Below are positions 9,589 to 19,470 of a stretch of DNA of 64,000 bases, in pieces. The translations under genes and the position numbers were made by a program. Below the pieces are notes generated by a model. That model saw only the letters and a program-made list of their open reading frames with translations, made no database searches and was not told the DNA's origin. Location: contig CAIYZJ010000078.1 in the NCBI GenBank assembly GCA_903930675.1, positions 1 to 64,000 on the forward strand. Direction: 5' to 3'. How positions within the stretch are numbered: the first letter of the stretch is position 1; every line of letters begins with the position of its first letter. Origin of the DNA: an uncultured Hyphomicrobiales bacterium. GTDB lineage: Bacteria > Pseudomonadota > Alphaproteobacteria > Rhizobiales > Beijerinckiaceae.

Positions 9589-10314
9589 ATGCGCCTGCCT
9601 TCTTTCTCCCGTCAGGATTTGCGCAGCGAGCGCCGCTTGGCCCGCATTGCCCGTTGGGATCGGCCGATCACCGGCTTCTGGCAGCGTATTTATGCCTGGA
9701 CGAATATGATTTTATCCGATCACGGCATTTTCAGATTGTTCTATCTGAATTTCCATCAGGTCACGCCGCAGTTCTGGCGTGCCGCCCAGCCCGCCCCGCA
9801 TGACATCAAGCGGCTGGCCCGTCAGGGCTTGAAAACCATCATCAATCTGCGCGGTGGCCGCGAATTCGGCTCCTGGCCTCTGGAAAAAGAAGCCGCAGGG
9901 CAAAACGGCATCACCATTCTCGATTTCACCTTGCGCTCGCGCGGTGCACCCGAGCGCGAAGCCATGCTGAAAGCGCGGGCGTTTTTCGCCGATCTCGACA
10001 CGCCCGCTTTGATCCATTGCAAATCGGGGGCGGACCGCGCCGGTTTCATGGCCACGCTCTATCTGCTGCTGCATGAAAACCGCCCGCTGGACGAGGCCCT
10101 GCAGCAATTATCGCCGCGTTACGGCCATTTCAAATGGTCCAAAACCGGCATTCTCGATACGTTTTTCGAGCTCTACCGCCGCGACGGACTGGACAAGGGC
10201 CTGACCTTCGAGGACTGGGTCGCCAATCACTATGATCCCGAAGCCCTGCAACGCGATTTTCACGCCGGATTCTGGTCGACTTTGCTGGTCGACCGTCTGT
10301 TGCGGCGCGAATAG
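9589..10314 (+). CDS. tyrosine/dual-specificity phosphatase-like protein
   Basis: A 241-residue cytoplasmic protein with the Cys-x5-Arg phosphatase loop HCKSGADRAG at about residues 143-152. An earlier segment (IKRLARQGLKTIINLRGG) is typical of the bacterial DSP-like phosphatases of the DUF442/PTP-like group. The catalytic Cys and Arg are both present, so it is probably active; the substrate (protein, phosphoinositide or nucleotide) cannot be told. An aspartate general acid is not clear. The ATG at 9589 has no convincing Shine-Dalgarno sequence, so the start is tentative. It converges on the GyrI-like gene with a 3-bp gap. Confidence 0.8.
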   Translation: MRLPSFSRQDLRSERRLARIARWDRPITGFWQRIYAWTNMILSDHGIFRLFYLNFHQVTPQFWRAAQPAPHDIKRLARQGLKTIINLRGGREFGSWPLEKEAAGQNGITILDFTLRSRGAPEREAMLKARAFFADLDTPALIHCKSGADRAGFMATLYLLLHENRPLDEALQQLSPRYGHFKWSKTGILDTFFELYRRDGLDKGLTFEDWVANHYDPEALQRDFHAGFWSTLLVDRLLRRE

Positions 10315-10317
10315 GCC

Positions 10318-11106
10318 TTATATGTTCGGCTGCACATAGATATAGGCCTCGATCGCGGCATCGCCCGATTCCTGACCGAGATTGATATATTCCTCGATCA
10401 GGGTTTCCTTGGCCTCGATGCCTTTGACATCGAGATAGGCGGTAATGGCCTCATAGGTGCTGTCGATCTCGTCATAGGGGCCTTTGTGGACAAAGCGGAT
10501 CGCCTTGCCCTCGGGGGTCGCGCCGAGCCGCATTTCACTTGGCCAGTTGGCAGGTTTTTGCGCAGGCAGCGCGGCGACCGGTAAGACCGCCTCGTAACGG
10601 AAACCGCGATCATCGGTTTCGACAAACACCGCGACGGCGCGTCCGGTGACTTTGATATCGAGCGCCTTGGCCTCGCCGGCCAGACGGGCAAACGAGCCTG
10701 CAAGCTGTGGATAGCCGTCATCCCAAGACGATTGGCCCCGCAGCACAAAGGCAGGACGCGAGACCATCATCACATCTTCGGGATTGTTGGGATCGATTGG
10801 CGGAGGCGCAAGCGTTGTGAATGTCTGTTCGGCATCCGCCACTTTCGGTGCGGGCGTCACCTCGACAGGCGCGGGCAAGGGAGCGGGTTGTTGCGCGGTG
10901 GCTTCCGGTGCGGGTTTGACCGGTTCCAATGTGCTGGATGTCGTGATAGCGGTTTGCGGGGTGTCTGTTTTGGGCGCGTCTATTTTGGGTGCGTCTGGCT
11001 TCTGGGCCACGACCGCCACAGGGGGCTGGATTTGCTGGTTTTCATACCAGAACAGGCCCGCCGCCAAAACGGCAACGCCGGTAAACACCGCAGCGGATAT
11101 ACGCAT
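10318..11106 (-). CDS. membrane-anchored GyrI-like / effector-binding domain protein
   Basis: A 262-residue protein. An N-terminal hydrophobic segment (about 4-20, [17 protein letters not shown]) acts as signal anchor. A Pro/Thr/Ala-rich linker (about 25-115) follows, and then a C-terminal domain resembling the GyrI-like small-molecule-binding fold of AraC/MerR-type regulators, with [18 protein letters not shown] and EAYIYVQP. There is no DNA-binding domain. The protein is therefore predicted to sit outside or on the outer face of the inner membrane and bind a ligand, but function is unknown. Start ATG 11106 has GGA about 11 bases upstream; the upstream extension to 11220 lacks support. Divergent from dapF. 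Confidence 0.7.
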   Translation of the reverse strand: MRISAAVFTGVAVLAAGLFWYENQQIQPPVAVVAQKPDAPKIDAPKTDTPQTAITTSSTLEPVKPAPEATAQQPAPLPAPVEVTPAPKVADAEQTFTTLAPPPIDPNNPEDVMMVSRPAFVLRGQSSWDDGYPQLAGSFARLAGEAKALDIKVTGRAVAVFVETDDRGFRYEAVLPVAALPAQKPANWPSEMRLGATPEGKAIRFVHKGPYDEIDSTYEAITAYLDVKGIEAKETLIEEYINLGQESGDAAIEAYIYVQPNI

Positions 11107-11273
11107 CTTCAAAATCCAAAAGGTTGCAGAACAAAAAACGGTTCGAGCGATCAACCGACTCAAACCCGCTATTGGGACAGGGTAGGATGAGTCCCGTGCA
11201 AGGTCGAGTATCAGTAGCACTTTTTTCGCTTCGACGTTATATCTTCGGCAATCTTGCTCAACGAGGCTTTAAT

Positions 11274-12143
11274 GTGAACCCGCTTATCGACCGGCCCTTT
11301 CTGAAAATGAACGGCATCGGCAATGCCATTATCGTGCTCGATTTGCGCGGCACATCGCTAGTGGTGCGGCCCGAAGATGCGCGCGCCATTGCCAAAGGCC
11401 CGCAGACGGGGTTTGACCAGCTGATGGTGCTGTCCGATCCGCAGACCGCGGGCACGGCGGCGTTCATGCAGATTTTCAATTGTGACGGCTCGCTGTCGGG
11501 TGCCTGCGGCAACGGCACGCGCTGTGTCGCATGGGCTTTGCTGGAACACAGCAAAGACGACAGCGTGATGCTGGAAACCCAAGCCGGATTGCTGGCCTGC
11601 CGCCGCGACGGGCCGCTGACCTTCACCGTCGATATGGGCCAGCCGCGTCTGGGCTGGCAGGAAATTCCTCTGTCGGAGAATTTTGCCGATACGCGCTGCA
11701 TCGAATTGATGGTCGGTCCTGCCGACAAACCGGTGCTGGCGGGTCCTGCGGTGGTCAATATGGGCAATCCGCACGCCATCTTTTTCGTGCCCGATTATAC
11801 AGCCATTGATCTGGGCACCATCGGGCCGATGCTCGAGCATCATCCTTTGTTTCCCGAACGCGCCAATATCTCGGTTGCGCAAATGACCTCGCCCTCCTCG
11901 ATGATCCTGCGGGTGTGGGAGCGCGGGGCGGGGCTGACGCTGGCTTGCGGGTCGGCCGCCTGCGCGGCAGCGGTCGCAGCGGTGCGCCGCCGTCTCGGAG
12001 AGCGCAGGATTTCGGTGGAATTGCCCGGCGGCACGCTGGTGATCGAATGGCGGGAGAGCGACAATCACGTGCTGATGACCGGTCTGGTCGAGCTCGAATA
12101 TCGCGGCACGTTCGATGCCGGTTTGTTTGCGGAGACCGTATGA
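11274..12143 (+). CDS. dapF: diaminopimelate epimerase
   Basis: Converts LL- to meso-diaminopimelate for lysine and peptidoglycan synthesis; 289 residues. The two catalytic cysteines are present: the first in [10 protein letters not shown] and the second in [12 protein letters not shown]. The latter is a slight variant of the usual [24 protein letters not shown] near the N-terminus is the conserved opening. I chose GTG 11274 because GAGG lies eight bases upstream and because the opening then matches the family. It overlaps mtaB by 4 bp (ATGA), an arrangement common in alphaproteobacteria. Confidence 0.95.
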   Translation: MNPLIDRPFLKMNGIGNAIIVLDLRGTSLVVRPEDARAIAKGPQTGFDQLMVLSDPQTAGTAAFMQIFNCDGSLSGACGNGTRCVAWALLEHSKDDSVMLETQAGLLACRRDGPLTFTVDMGQPRLGWQEIPLSENFADTRCIELMVGPADKPVLAGPAVVNMGNPHAIFFVPDYTAIDLGTIGPMLEHHPLFPERANISVAQMTSPSSMILRVWERGAGLTLACGSAACAAAVAAVRRRLGERRISVELPGGTLVIEWRESDNHVLMTGLVELEYRGTFDAGLFAETV

Positions 12144-13393
12144 TGACCGTCGATGTTGTCACCTTCGGTTGCCGTTTGAACATTGTGGAATCGGAATCCA
12201 TGCGCCTGCAGGCGCTGGAGGCCGGCCATGACAATCTGGTGATTTTCAACACCTGCGCCGTGACCGCCGAAGCCACAAGACAGGCCCGACAGGCCATCCG
12301 CCGCCTCAAGCGCGAGCGGCCGGACGCCACCATTGTGGTCACAGGCTGCGCCGCCCAGATCGAACCGGCGATGTTTGCCGGCATGGACGAGGTCGATCGG
12401 GTGATCGGCAACAGCGAGAAAAGCCAGAGCCGGACATGGGCACAGCTGGCTGACCCCGCAGGCGGGCAGGAGCGGGTTCAGGTTGCCGATATCATGGCCG
12501 TGCGCGAAACCGCCAGCCATCTGATCGACGGGTTCGAGGGCCGCACGCGCGCCTTTGTGCAGGTCCAAAACGGCTGCGACCATCGCTGCACCTTCTGCAT
12601 CATTCCTTACGGGCGCGGCCCTTCGCGCTCGGTGGCGATGGGGGCGGCGGTCGACCAGATCAAACGGCTGGTGGATCGCGGCTACAAGGAAGTGGTGCTG
12701 ACAGGGGTTGATATGACCTCGTGGGGGGCCGATTTGCCGGGCACGCCGCGTCTGGGCCAGCTGATGCAATCGATCCTGACCCATGTGCCCGATCTGCCGC
12801 GCCTGCGGCTGTCGTCGATTGATTCCATCGAGGCCGACGAAGCTTTGATCGACGCCCTGGCCAGCGAAAAGCGGTTGATGCCGCATCTGCACCTGTCCCT
12901 GCAGGCGGGTGACGATATGATTTTGAAGCGGATGAAGCGCCGCCATCTGCGCGATGACGCCATCGCCTTCAGCCAGAAAATCAAATCTCTTCGGCCCGAT
13001 ATCGTGTTCGGGGCGGATATCATCGCCGGATTTCCGACCGAAACCGAAGAGATGTTTGCCAATTCACTGGCTCTGGTGCGCGACTGCGGCCTGACCTATC
13101 TGCATGTCTTCCCCTTCTCCCCGCGCGAAGGCACACCGGCGGCAAAGATGCCGCAATTGCCGAAACAGGTGGTCAAGGAGCGCGCCAAACGCCTGCGTGA
13201 AGCCGGTGATCTCGCGCTCGACGCCTATCTGAACAGCCAGCTCGGCACGGTCCAGACTGTGCTGGTCGAACAGGAACATCTGGGACGCGGCGAGGGATTT
13301 GCGACCGTCCGCTTCCGCTCGCCCGTCGAAGCCGGACAGATTGTCCAGGCTCCGATCATAGGCATCGAAGGCCACGATCTGATTGCCGCCTGA
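12140..13393 (+). CDS. mtaB: tRNA t6A37 methylthiotransferase MtaB
   Basis: Radical-SAM enzyme of 417 residues that converts t6A37 of tRNA to ms2t6A. The N-terminal MTTase domain holds the first cluster's cysteines ([22 protein letters not shown]). The radical-SAM core has Cx3Cx2C at C146, C150 and C153 ([16 protein letters not shown]), and the C-terminus is TRAM-like. The opening TFGCRLN and the FCIIPYGRG form fit MtaB better than MiaB. The start ATG at 12140 overlaps the dapF stop; a second ATG follows immediately. Confidence 0.93.
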   Translation: MMTVDVVTFGCRLNIVESESMRLQALEAGHDNLVIFNTCAVTAEATRQARQAIRRLKRERPDATIVVTGCAAQIEPAMFAGMDEVDRVIGNSEKSQSRTWAQLADPAGGQERVQVADIMAVRETASHLIDGFEGRTRAFVQVQNGCDHRCTFCIIPYGRGPSRSVAMGAAVDQIKRLVDRGYKEVVLTGVDMTSWGADLPGTPRLGQLMQSILTHVPDLPRLRLSSIDSIEADEALIDALASEKRLMPHLHLSLQAGDDMILKRMKRRHLRDDAIAFSQKIKSLRPDIVFGADIIAGFPTETEEMFANSLALVRDCGLTYLHVFPFSPREGTPAAKMPQLPKQVVKERAKRLREAGDLALDAYLNSQLGTVQTVLVEQEHLGRGEGFATVRFRSPVEAGQIVQAPIIGIEGHDLIAA

Positions 13394-13400
13394 GCGCGGA

Positions 13401-14099
13401 TCAGACCTGTTCGGAATAACCGCAAGCCGTCAAAGCCGCCATCATCGCGGCAGGCACAGGAGCGGTCACGCCAATCGGCGGCTTGTTGCGATAGAGCGGA
13501 ATGGTCACTTCGCGGGCATGCAGATGCAGCGGCGGGCCGCCCTGACGCGGGGCAGAGCCATAGATCGGATCACCCAAAATCGGCCAGCCCATTGCCGCGC
13601 AATGCACCCGCAACTGGTGGGTGCGTCCGGTCAGCGGATCAAGCGCCAGCCAAGTCAGTCCCTCGTGCCGCCCCATCACGGTAAAGCGCGATTGCGAGGG
13701 CAGACCTTCGGGATCAACCTTCATCCACCAGCCGCGCGTGGCATCGCGGCGGCCTAAAGGCAGGTCGATCAGGCCGGTCTCCTCGTCAGGACTGCCTTCG
13801 ACAACCGCCCAATAGGTTTTGTCGATCTTGCCCTTTTTGAACAGGTCGCCGAGCGTTTCGAGCGCCTTGCGGTGGCGGCCCAGCACCAGACAGCCCGACG
13901 TATCGCGATCGAGCCGATGCGCCAGCGAAGGGGAGCGCGGCAGGCCGAATTTCAAAATCCCGAAATAGGCCTCCAGCGCATCATGTTCGCCGAATGCCGC
14001 TTTGGGGCCGCGATGCACGGCAATTCCGGCTGGTTTGTCAATCACCAGCATCAAAGCATCGCGATACAGCAGGCGGGCGAGGAGATCTTCTTCTGTCAT
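13401..14099 (-). CDS. RluA-family RNA pseudouridine synthase
   Basis: A 232-residue pseudouridine synthase with the catalytic aspartate in AHRLDRDTSGCLVLGR and family segments LVIDKPAGIAVHRGP and LTGRTHQLRVHCAAMGWPILGD. It lacks an N-terminal S4 domain, like RluC/D truncated relatives and tRNA-directed TruC/RluA. The exact target position cannot be inferred. Start ATG 14099 gives the expected N-terminus; the reading frame stays open upstream to 14624 but that part overlaps ftsY antisense and is not coding. It converges on mtaB with a 7-bp gap. Confidence 0.9.
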   Translation of the reverse strand: MTEEDLLARLLYRDALMLVIDKPAGIAVHRGPKAAFGEHDALEAYFGILKFGLPRSPSLAHRLDRDTSGCLVLGRHRKALETLGDLFKKGKIDKTYWAVVEGSPDEETGLIDLPLGRRDATRGWWMKVDPEGLPSQSRFTVMGRHEGLTWLALDPLTGRTHQLRVHCAAMGWPILGDPIYGSAPRQGGPPLHLHAREVTIPLYRNKPPIGVTAPVPAAMMAALTACGYSEQV

Positions 14100-14151
14100 C
14101 GCTGACGGATACCCCTTTCTCCGGCGGCGCGAAAGCTGTATCGAAGGTGTG

Positions 14152-15180
14152 ATGACACAGAATGATGAACAAAAAAGAGGTTTTCTGTCGCGGCTGTTTG
14201 GCACCAAACAGAAGGCCGGAAGCGAAAACGCGTCTTTGGAGCCCGACACCCCCGCTGCAAGCGGCGGATCATGGTGGCACAGGCTGAGCAGCGGGCTGGC
14301 GCGCTCGTCTTCCGCACTCGGGCAGGGCATTGCCGACCTGATCACCAAACGCAAGCTCGACAGCGACACGCTGCAGGATTTCGAGGATGTTCTGATTCGT
14401 GCCGATCTGGGCACCACCGTTTCGGCCCGCATCATCGAAACCTTGCGCAAAGGCCGGTTTGAAAAAGACATCGAGGTCGAAGAAGTCCGCGCCATTCTGT
14501 CACGCGAAATCGAGGCCGTGTTGCGGCCCGTGGCCCATCCGCTGGTGATCGACACGTCCCGCAAACCGTTCGTGATTGTCATGGCGGGCGTCAACGGGGC
14601 GGGCAAAACCACGACAATCGGCAAATTGACCGCGAAATTCCGTCAGGAAGGCCGGTCGGTCCTGCTGGCGGCAGGCGATACGTTCCGCGCCGCAGCGATC
14701 GAGCAATTACAGGTCTGGGGCCAGCGCACCGGTGCCGAAGTGATGAGCCGCCCGCAAGGCGCGGATGCGGCAGGACTGGCCTTTGACGCCGTCACACAGG
14801 CCCGCGAGCAGGGCACCGATATCGTGATGATCGATACTGCGGGCCGTCTGCAAAACCGCACCGAATTGATGGCCGAGCTGGAAAAGATCATCCGCGTCAT
14901 CAAAAAGGTCGACGAGACTGCTCCGCATGCGGTGTTGCTGGTGCTGGATGCCACTGTCGGCCAGAACGCGCTGTCGCAGGTCGATCTGTTCAAAAAAGCG
15001 GCGGGCGTGACGGGGCTGGTGATGACCAAGCTCGACGGCACGGCGCGCGGCGGCATTCTGGTGGCGCTGGCCGAAGCGCAAGGTCTGCCGGTGCATTTCA
15101 TCGGCGTGGGCGAAGGGATCGACGATCTCGAACCCTTCGCCGCAGAGGATTTTGCCAAAGCCATTGCGGGTCTGGCTTAA
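14152..15180 (+). CDS. ftsY: signal recognition particle receptor FtsY
   Basis: SRP-receptor GTPase of 342 residues that docks ribosome-SRP complexes at the inner membrane. A short acidic/variable N-terminus (about 1-40) is followed by the N domain. The GTPase G domain has P-loop GVNGAGKTT (about 146-154), the DTFRAAAIEQL motif, DTAGR and TKLDGTARGG. The A domain is short, as usual in alphaproteobacteria. GAAGG precedes GTG 14149/ATG 14152, so the start is set to within one codon. In many relatives ftsY follows mtaB directly; here a pseudouridine synthase gene on the opposite strand is interposed. Confidence 0.96.
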   Translation: MTQNDEQKRGFLSRLFGTKQKAGSENASLEPDTPAASGGSWWHRLSSGLARSSSALGQGIADLITKRKLDSDTLQDFEDVLIRADLGTTVSARIIETLRKGRFEKDIEVEEVRAILSREIEAVLRPVAHPLVIDTSRKPFVIVMAGVNGAGKTTTIGKLTAKFRQEGRSVLLAAGDTFRAAAIEQLQVWGQRTGAEVMSRPQGADAAGLAFDAVTQAREQGTDIVMIDTAGRLQNRTELMAELEKIIRVIKKVDETAPHAVLLVLDATVGQNALSQVDLFKKAAGVTGLVMTKLDGTARGGILVALAEAQGLPVHFIGVGEGIDDLEPFAAEDFAKAIAGLA

Positions 15181-15190
15181 TTTTTCCGGC

Positions 15191-15895
15191 TCAGACGACT
15201 TTCAGGCTCATTTCGCCCAGATGCTCGATTTCGCACAGCATGGTCTGGCCACGGGTGACGGGGCCGACCCCGTCCGGCGTGCCGGAAAAGATCACATCGC
15301 CCGCTTCCAGATGATAGGCCTGTGACAGGATCGAGATCTGCTCGGCCACCGACCAGATCATGTCGGAAATATCGCCTTTCTGCTTGACGATGCCGTCCAC
15401 CGAGACGCGGATAAAGCCTTTTGCCAGATGGCCGACCTGCGACACCGGATGGATCGGGCCGCACGGCCCCGAGAGGTCCGAGCTTTTGCCGCTGTCCCAC
15501 GGACGGCGCAACTGCTTGGCCTCGTCCTGCAAATCGCGGCGGGTCATATCGAGACCGATCGCATAGCCGAACACATGATCCAGCGCCTTTTCGACAGGAA
15601 TATGCATGCCGCCGCTTTTGAGCGCGACAACCATTTCGATCTCGTGATGGTAGTTGTGGGTCAGGGTCGGATAGGGATGATGCACCGTCACGCCGGTCGG
15701 CACGGGCTGCAGGCAATCGGCGGATTTCTGGAAGAAGAACGGCGGTTCGCGGGTCGGATCACCGCCCATTTCGCGGGTATGGGCGGCATAGTTGCGGCCG
15801 ATGCAATAGGCGCGCCGCACCGGAAAAACCGCTTCTGTCCCGACAACCGGCAGCGTCGCGCGCGAGGCGGGGGTGATCACATATTCGACACTCAT
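15191..15895 (-). CDS. fumarylacetoacetate hydrolase family protein (fumarylpyruvate hydrolase-like)
   Basis: A 234-residue FAH-fold hydrolase. Metal-binding residues are visible in YHHEIEMVVAL (Glu pair) and the downstream GLDMTRRDLQ (Asp). The N-terminal CIGRNYAAHTREMG and FFFQKSAD are like fumarylpyruvate hydrolases (gentisate pathway) and acylpyruvases. No other aromatic-degradation gene is nearby, so it may instead be a general acylpyruvate or oxaloacetate-type hydrolase. ATG 15895 is preferred over the TTG one codon upstream. It lies 108 bp downstream of the EVE gene on the same strand and converges on ftsY. Confidence 0.85.
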   Translation of the reverse strand: MSVEYVITPASRATLPVVGTEAVFPVRRAYCIGRNYAAHTREMGGDPTREPPFFFQKSADCLQPVPTGVTVHHPYPTLTHNYHHEIEMVVALKSGGMHIPVEKALDHVFGYAIGLDMTRRDLQDEAKQLRRPWDSGKSSDLSGPCGPIHPVSQVGHLAKGFIRVSVDGIVKQKGDISDMIWSVAEQISILSQAYHLEAGDVIFSGTPDGVGPVTRGQTMLCEIEHLGEMSLKVV

Positions 15896-16003
15896 CAAAG
15901 CGTTCCTATCTGTAACAGTTTCTGATTGCGGGGTGATGATCAGCCCGATTGTACCCCTTTTGCCGCACCCGTCGAGCGCGAATTGAGGGGCAAACCGATT
16001 GGG

Positions 16004-16420
16004 TCAGATACCGCCCATCCGGCAGACGATGTCCCATTCCTCGTCCGTCACCGGCTGCACCGACAGGCGCATCGAGGTGACCAGAGCCATTTTGGACAGG
16101 GATTCGGTGGCCTTCACCTGCGCCAGCGTGACGGGTTTTGGCAGCGGTTTGATCGCTTTGAGATCGACCACCACCCATGGCTCGCCCGGTTCGGCGGTCG
16201 GGTCGGGATAGGCCTCGCGGATCACCTCGACAAGGCCGACAATTTCTTTGCCTTCGTTGGAATGATAGAAAAAGCCGCGATCGCCCAGCGTCATCGCCTG
16301 CATGTGCTTTTTGGCCAGATGGTTGCGCACGCCGTTCCAGAACGTACCCTCTGCTCCGGCTTCGACCTGCTGCTGCCAGGACCATTTGAACGGTTCGGAT
16401 TTATAAAGCCAATAGGCCAT
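16004..16420 (-). CDS. EVE domain-containing protein
   Basis: A 138-residue single-domain EVE (PUA-like fold) protein. MAYWLYKSEPFKWSWQQQ and the later GFFYHSNEGKEIVGLVEV and TSMRLSVQPV are typical. Members are thought to bind modified bases in DNA or RNA. ATG 16420 is favoured by GGAG eight bases upstream; the upstream ATG at 16432 lacks one. In alphaproteobacteria it is commonly found behind tsaD-gpsA, as here (83 bp after gpsA), so it is not evidence of a restriction or defence locus. Confidence 0.92.
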   Translation of the reverse strand: MAYWLYKSEPFKWSWQQQVEAGAEGTFWNGVRNHLAKKHMQAMTLGDRGFFYHSNEGKEIVGLVEVIREAYPDPTAEPGEPWVVVDLKAIKPLPKPVTLAQVKATESLSKMALVTSMRLSVQPVTDEEWDIVCRMGGI

Positions 16421-16503
16421 TGCACACTCCACCTTGTCCCACGCGTTACCCGGAAAATGGGGCGGAACGGATGATCCGTAAAGCCCCGCTTGCCGTTAAG
16501 CTC

Positions 16504-17505
16504 TCAGTGTTCGGCCTTCAACGGGCGCGACATCAGGCCCGCGACGGCCTCGTCAATGCCGCAACGCCCTTCCAGCACCGCATTGACCGCCTCGGCAATC
16601 GGCATATCGACGCCCTTGCTGCGGGCCATGCCGACCAGAACGGCGGCGGTCAGGGCGCCTTCGGCCAATTTGCCGCCCGAAGCCTGTTCGACCGAAGCCC
16701 CGCGGCCCAGGGCCAGACCGAAGGCGAAATTGCGCGATTTGTCGGAGGCACAGGTCAGCACCAGATCACCCAGACCCGACAGGCCCATCAAGGTCTCGGG
16801 ACGCCCCCCGAAGGCGTGCGAGAAGCGCAGCAATTCGGCAAAGCCGCGCGCCGTCAAAGCCGCCCGCGCGCTTTCGCCCAAACCGCGACCCGCGACAATG
16901 CCGGCGGCAATCGCCAAGACGTTTTTGGCCGCGCCGCCGATCTCGACCCCGCGCACATCATTGCTGTGATAGACGCGGAAGCTTGGTGAAGACAGTGTGC
17001 CGGCCAGCGCCTTGCACGCCGCCTCGTCGCGTCCGGCCAGCACCACCGCGGTGGGCAGGCCAAGGCCGACATCGAGCGCGAAACTCGGGCCGGACAGCAC
17101 CATCACCGGCACACCCGCCAAGGCCTGTTGGACCACCTCGCTCATGAAATGGCCCGAGGCACGGTCGATCCCCTTGGCGCAGATGATGACCGGCACGCCG
17201 TGCGGCAACACGGGCTGCAGGGCTTTGGCCAGTTGGGCCACCGTCTGGGCGGGCACCACCAGCAAGACGGCCTGCGCGTCGGCCACCGCCGCCTGCAACG
17301 AGGCTTCCGGTGTGACCCTGTCATGCAAGGGCACATCGGGCAAACGAGCCTGATTGCTGCGCTCGCGCCGCATATTTTTAATCTGGGCGGCATCGCGCGC
17401 CCATAGCGTGACACGGCATCCCGCCACCGCAGCCGCATTGGCCAAAGCCGTGCCCCATGCTCCGGCACCGATCACCGCAATCGAAGGCTCGGACTGTTGC
17501 GTCAT
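16504..17505 (-). CDS. gpsA: glycerol-3-phosphate dehydrogenase [NAD(P)+]
   Basis: Makes sn-glycerol 3-phosphate from dihydroxyacetone phosphate for phospholipid synthesis; 333 residues, normal length. The N-terminal Rossmann motif [14 protein letters not shown], the segment [16 protein letters not shown] and the C-terminal catalytic stretch [16 protein letters not shown] with its lysine are present. GLGDLVLTC is a further family signature. The start ATG overlaps the tsaD stop by 4 bp, so the two are translationally coupled. Confidence 0.96.
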   Translation of the reverse strand: MTQQSEPSIAVIGAGAWGTALANAAAVAGCRVTLWARDAAQIKNMRRERSNQARLPDVPLHDRVTPEASLQAAVADAQAVLLVVPAQTVAQLAKALQPVLPHGVPVIICAKGIDRASGHFMSEVVQQALAGVPVMVLSGPSFALDVGLGLPTAVVLAGRDEAACKALAGTLSSPSFRVYHSNDVRGVEIGGAAKNVLAIAAGIVAGRGLGESARAALTARGFAELLRFSHAFGGRPETLMGLSGLGDLVLTCASDKSRNFAFGLALGRGASVEQASGGKLAEGALTAAVLVGMARSKGVDMPIAEAVNAVLEGRCGIDEAVAGLMSRPLKAEH

Positions 17506-18575
17506 GCGGCAGTCTCCGGCGTGGCGGTGTCGGGAAGGTCGGACAATTTGGCCATCAGCGGCCAGCGCGGCTTGGGCGGCGTGTCGAGCGGATCAACCAG
17601 CCCCAACCGCAACCGCTCGATCCCCGCCCAGGCGATCATCGCGCCATTGTCGGTGCACAATGCCAGAGGCGGCGCCACAAGGTTCAACCCGCTCTCGGAG
17701 GCCAGACGCTGCAAGGCCCGCCGCAGCGTCATATTGGCCGCCACGCCACCGGCCACCACCAGCGCATTGGGCGTGCCGATCGAGGTGCGAAACAGCCGCA
17801 GCGCGGCCCGCGTCCGGTCCACCACCACATCGGTGACAGCGGCCTGAAAGCCCGCGCAGAGATCGGCAATATCGGTATTGGTCAGCGGAGCAATGCGTTC
17901 GGCCTCGATCCGCACGGCGGTTTTCAGACCCGACAGCGAGAAATCGGCTCCGGCGCGGCCCAGCATCGGGCGCGGCAGCGCGAAACGTTCGGGATTGCCG
18001 CGCTCGGCCTCGCGCTCGACCGAGGGGCCGCCCGGATAGGGCAGACCCAGCATTTTGGCGGTTTTATCAAAGGCTTCACCGATGGCGTCATCAATGGTGG
18101 TGCCGAGACGGACATAATCATCGACCCCGCGCACCGCCAACAATTGCGAATGTCCCCCCGAGGCCAGCAGCAACAGATAGGGAAAATCCACCCCGTCGGT
18201 CAGCCGCGGCGACAAAGCATGCGCCTCCAGATGGTTGACCGCGAGAAACGGCTTGTCGGTGACCAGCGCCAGCGTTTTTCCGGTCGTCAGCCCGACAATC
18301 ACCCCGCCGATCAAACCGGGACCCGCCGCGGCGGCAATGCCGTCGAGATCCTTGAAGGAGACTTGGGCGCGGGCCATGGCGCGGCTGATCAAGCCGTCGA
18401 GTGCGGTGACATGGGCGCGTGCGGCAATTTCGGGGACAACACCGCCATAGGGCGCGTGCTCTTCGATCTGGCTGAGGATCTCGTTGGACAGAATATGGCC
18501 GCGCCCGTCACGCTGCAACGCCACGACGCTGGCGGCCGTTTCATCACAGGTGGTCTCGATCCCAAGAACAATCAT
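17502..18575 (-). CDS. tsaD: tRNA threonylcarbamoyltransferase subunit TsaD
   Basis: Catalytic subunit for N6-threonylcarbamoylation of A37 in ANN-decoding tRNAs; 357 residues. The N-terminal ATP-fold strand [16 protein letters not shown], the metal-binding HLEAH (about 112-116) and [11 protein letters not shown] are visible. ATG 18575 starts exactly at the family's conserved N-terminus; an upstream extension to 18608 is unneeded. The product feeds the same modification that MtaB, encoded earlier in the window, extends. Divergent from hemD with 163 bp between. Confidence 0.96.
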   Translation of the reverse strand: MIVLGIETTCDETAASVVALQRDGRGHILSNEILSQIEEHAPYGGVVPEIAARAHVTALDGLISRAMARAQVSFKDLDGIAAAAGPGLIGGVIVGLTTGKTLALVTDKPFLAVNHLEAHALSPRLTDGVDFPYLLLLASGGHSQLLAVRGVDDYVRLGTTIDDAIGEAFDKTAKMLGLPYPGGPSVEREAERGNPERFALPRPMLGRAGADFSLSGLKTAVRIEAERIAPLTNTDIADLCAGFQAAVTDVVVDRTRAALRLFRTSIGTPNALVVAGGVAANMTLRRALQRLASESGLNLVAPPLALCTDNGAMIAWAGIERLRLGLVDPLDTPPKPRWPLMAKLSDLPDTATPETAA

Positions 18576-18738
18576 GCGTTTGTAACGATCATGCGGTTTT
18601 CGCTCCACAATCCACTACCGGACCAGCCTTTTATCAGCTTTATGGCAATGGCGTTTCTTTTCGACCCTATCAAGCCAGAGTGCTACTCCCTATAATCGGA
18701 GTTTGACAAGAGGCAAGGACTTCACAACAGGGGCATCC

Positions 18739-19458
18739 ATGCAGGTGATCATCACCCGTGCCGGGGACGATGCGCACGCCACCGCCCGTCAGGTGGCGGA
18801 TCTGGGCTGCACGCCTGTGCCCGCCCCGCTTGCGACACGCCTTGCCATGCCTGTGACAATCCCCGACCAAGCCTTTGACGGTATTATCATCACCAGCCGC
18901 GCCGGGCTGGCCATGCTGGATCAGGCGCAACGCGCGCCCTTGCTGTCCATTCCGGTGTTTTGCGCAGGCGATGCCAGCGCCGCACTGGCGCGCCAAGCCG
19001 GATTTGCCACGGTTTTGTCTGCCGCCTCCGATGTGGCCGGACTGATCGACCTCATCAATCACACACTGCCGCAAGGCCGCTCACTGCTTTATCTGACCGG
19101 CGAACCGCGCAAACCCGATATCGAACAGGCTTTCGCGGGCACGATGAGGCTCACCACGCTTGTCACCTACATGATGCAGACAGCGCGTGTTTTTCCGCCG
19201 GAGGCGCTGGCCCTGCTGGTTGATCCGCATCCGGTCTGGCTGCATTATTCGCAACAATCGGTGGTTCGCGCGGCCGCTTTGGCGGCGGCCAGCCCTCAGC
19301 CCGATCTGTTCGGCCGTGCGCGGCATCTGCTGATCTCGGCGGCCTTGAAGGAACATGTGACATCCGCAGGCGGCCGCGACATCACCATCGCGGCCCGACC
19401 CGACCAGCAGGCGATGCTGGACAGTCTGTTAACGATGCGAAAGGCATTGACGCTGTAA
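18739..19458 (+). CDS. hemD: uroporphyrinogen-III synthase
   Basis: Cyclises hydroxymethylbilane to uroporphyrinogen III in haem synthesis. The 239-residue protein has the weakly conserved HemD pattern: start MQVIITRAGDDAHATARQV, then FDGIIITSRAGL and the C-terminal HLLISAALKEHVTSAGG followed by IAARPD. The family is low in similarity, so support comes mostly from position: it is followed by mitofilin and hemY genes and is divergent from tsaD, as in other alphaproteobacteria. hemC, which normally precedes it, is not present here. Confidence 0.88.
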   Translation: MQVIITRAGDDAHATARQVADLGCTPVPAPLATRLAMPVTIPDQAFDGIIITSRAGLAMLDQAQRAPLLSIPVFCAGDASAALARQAGFATVLSAASDVAGLIDLINHTLPQGRSLLYLTGEPRKPDIEQAFAGTMRLTTLVTYMMQTARVFPPEALALLVDPHPVWLHYSQQSVVRAAALAAASPQPDLFGRARHLLISAALKEHVTSAGGRDITIAARPDQQAMLDSLLTMRKALTL

Positions 19459-19470
19459 ACTATCGAAATT

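Noticed and set aside
16004-16420. EVE-domain gene as part of a defence or modified-base system
   Set aside because: It sits behind tsaD-gpsA as in many alphaproteobacteria, with no restriction or methylase genes around.
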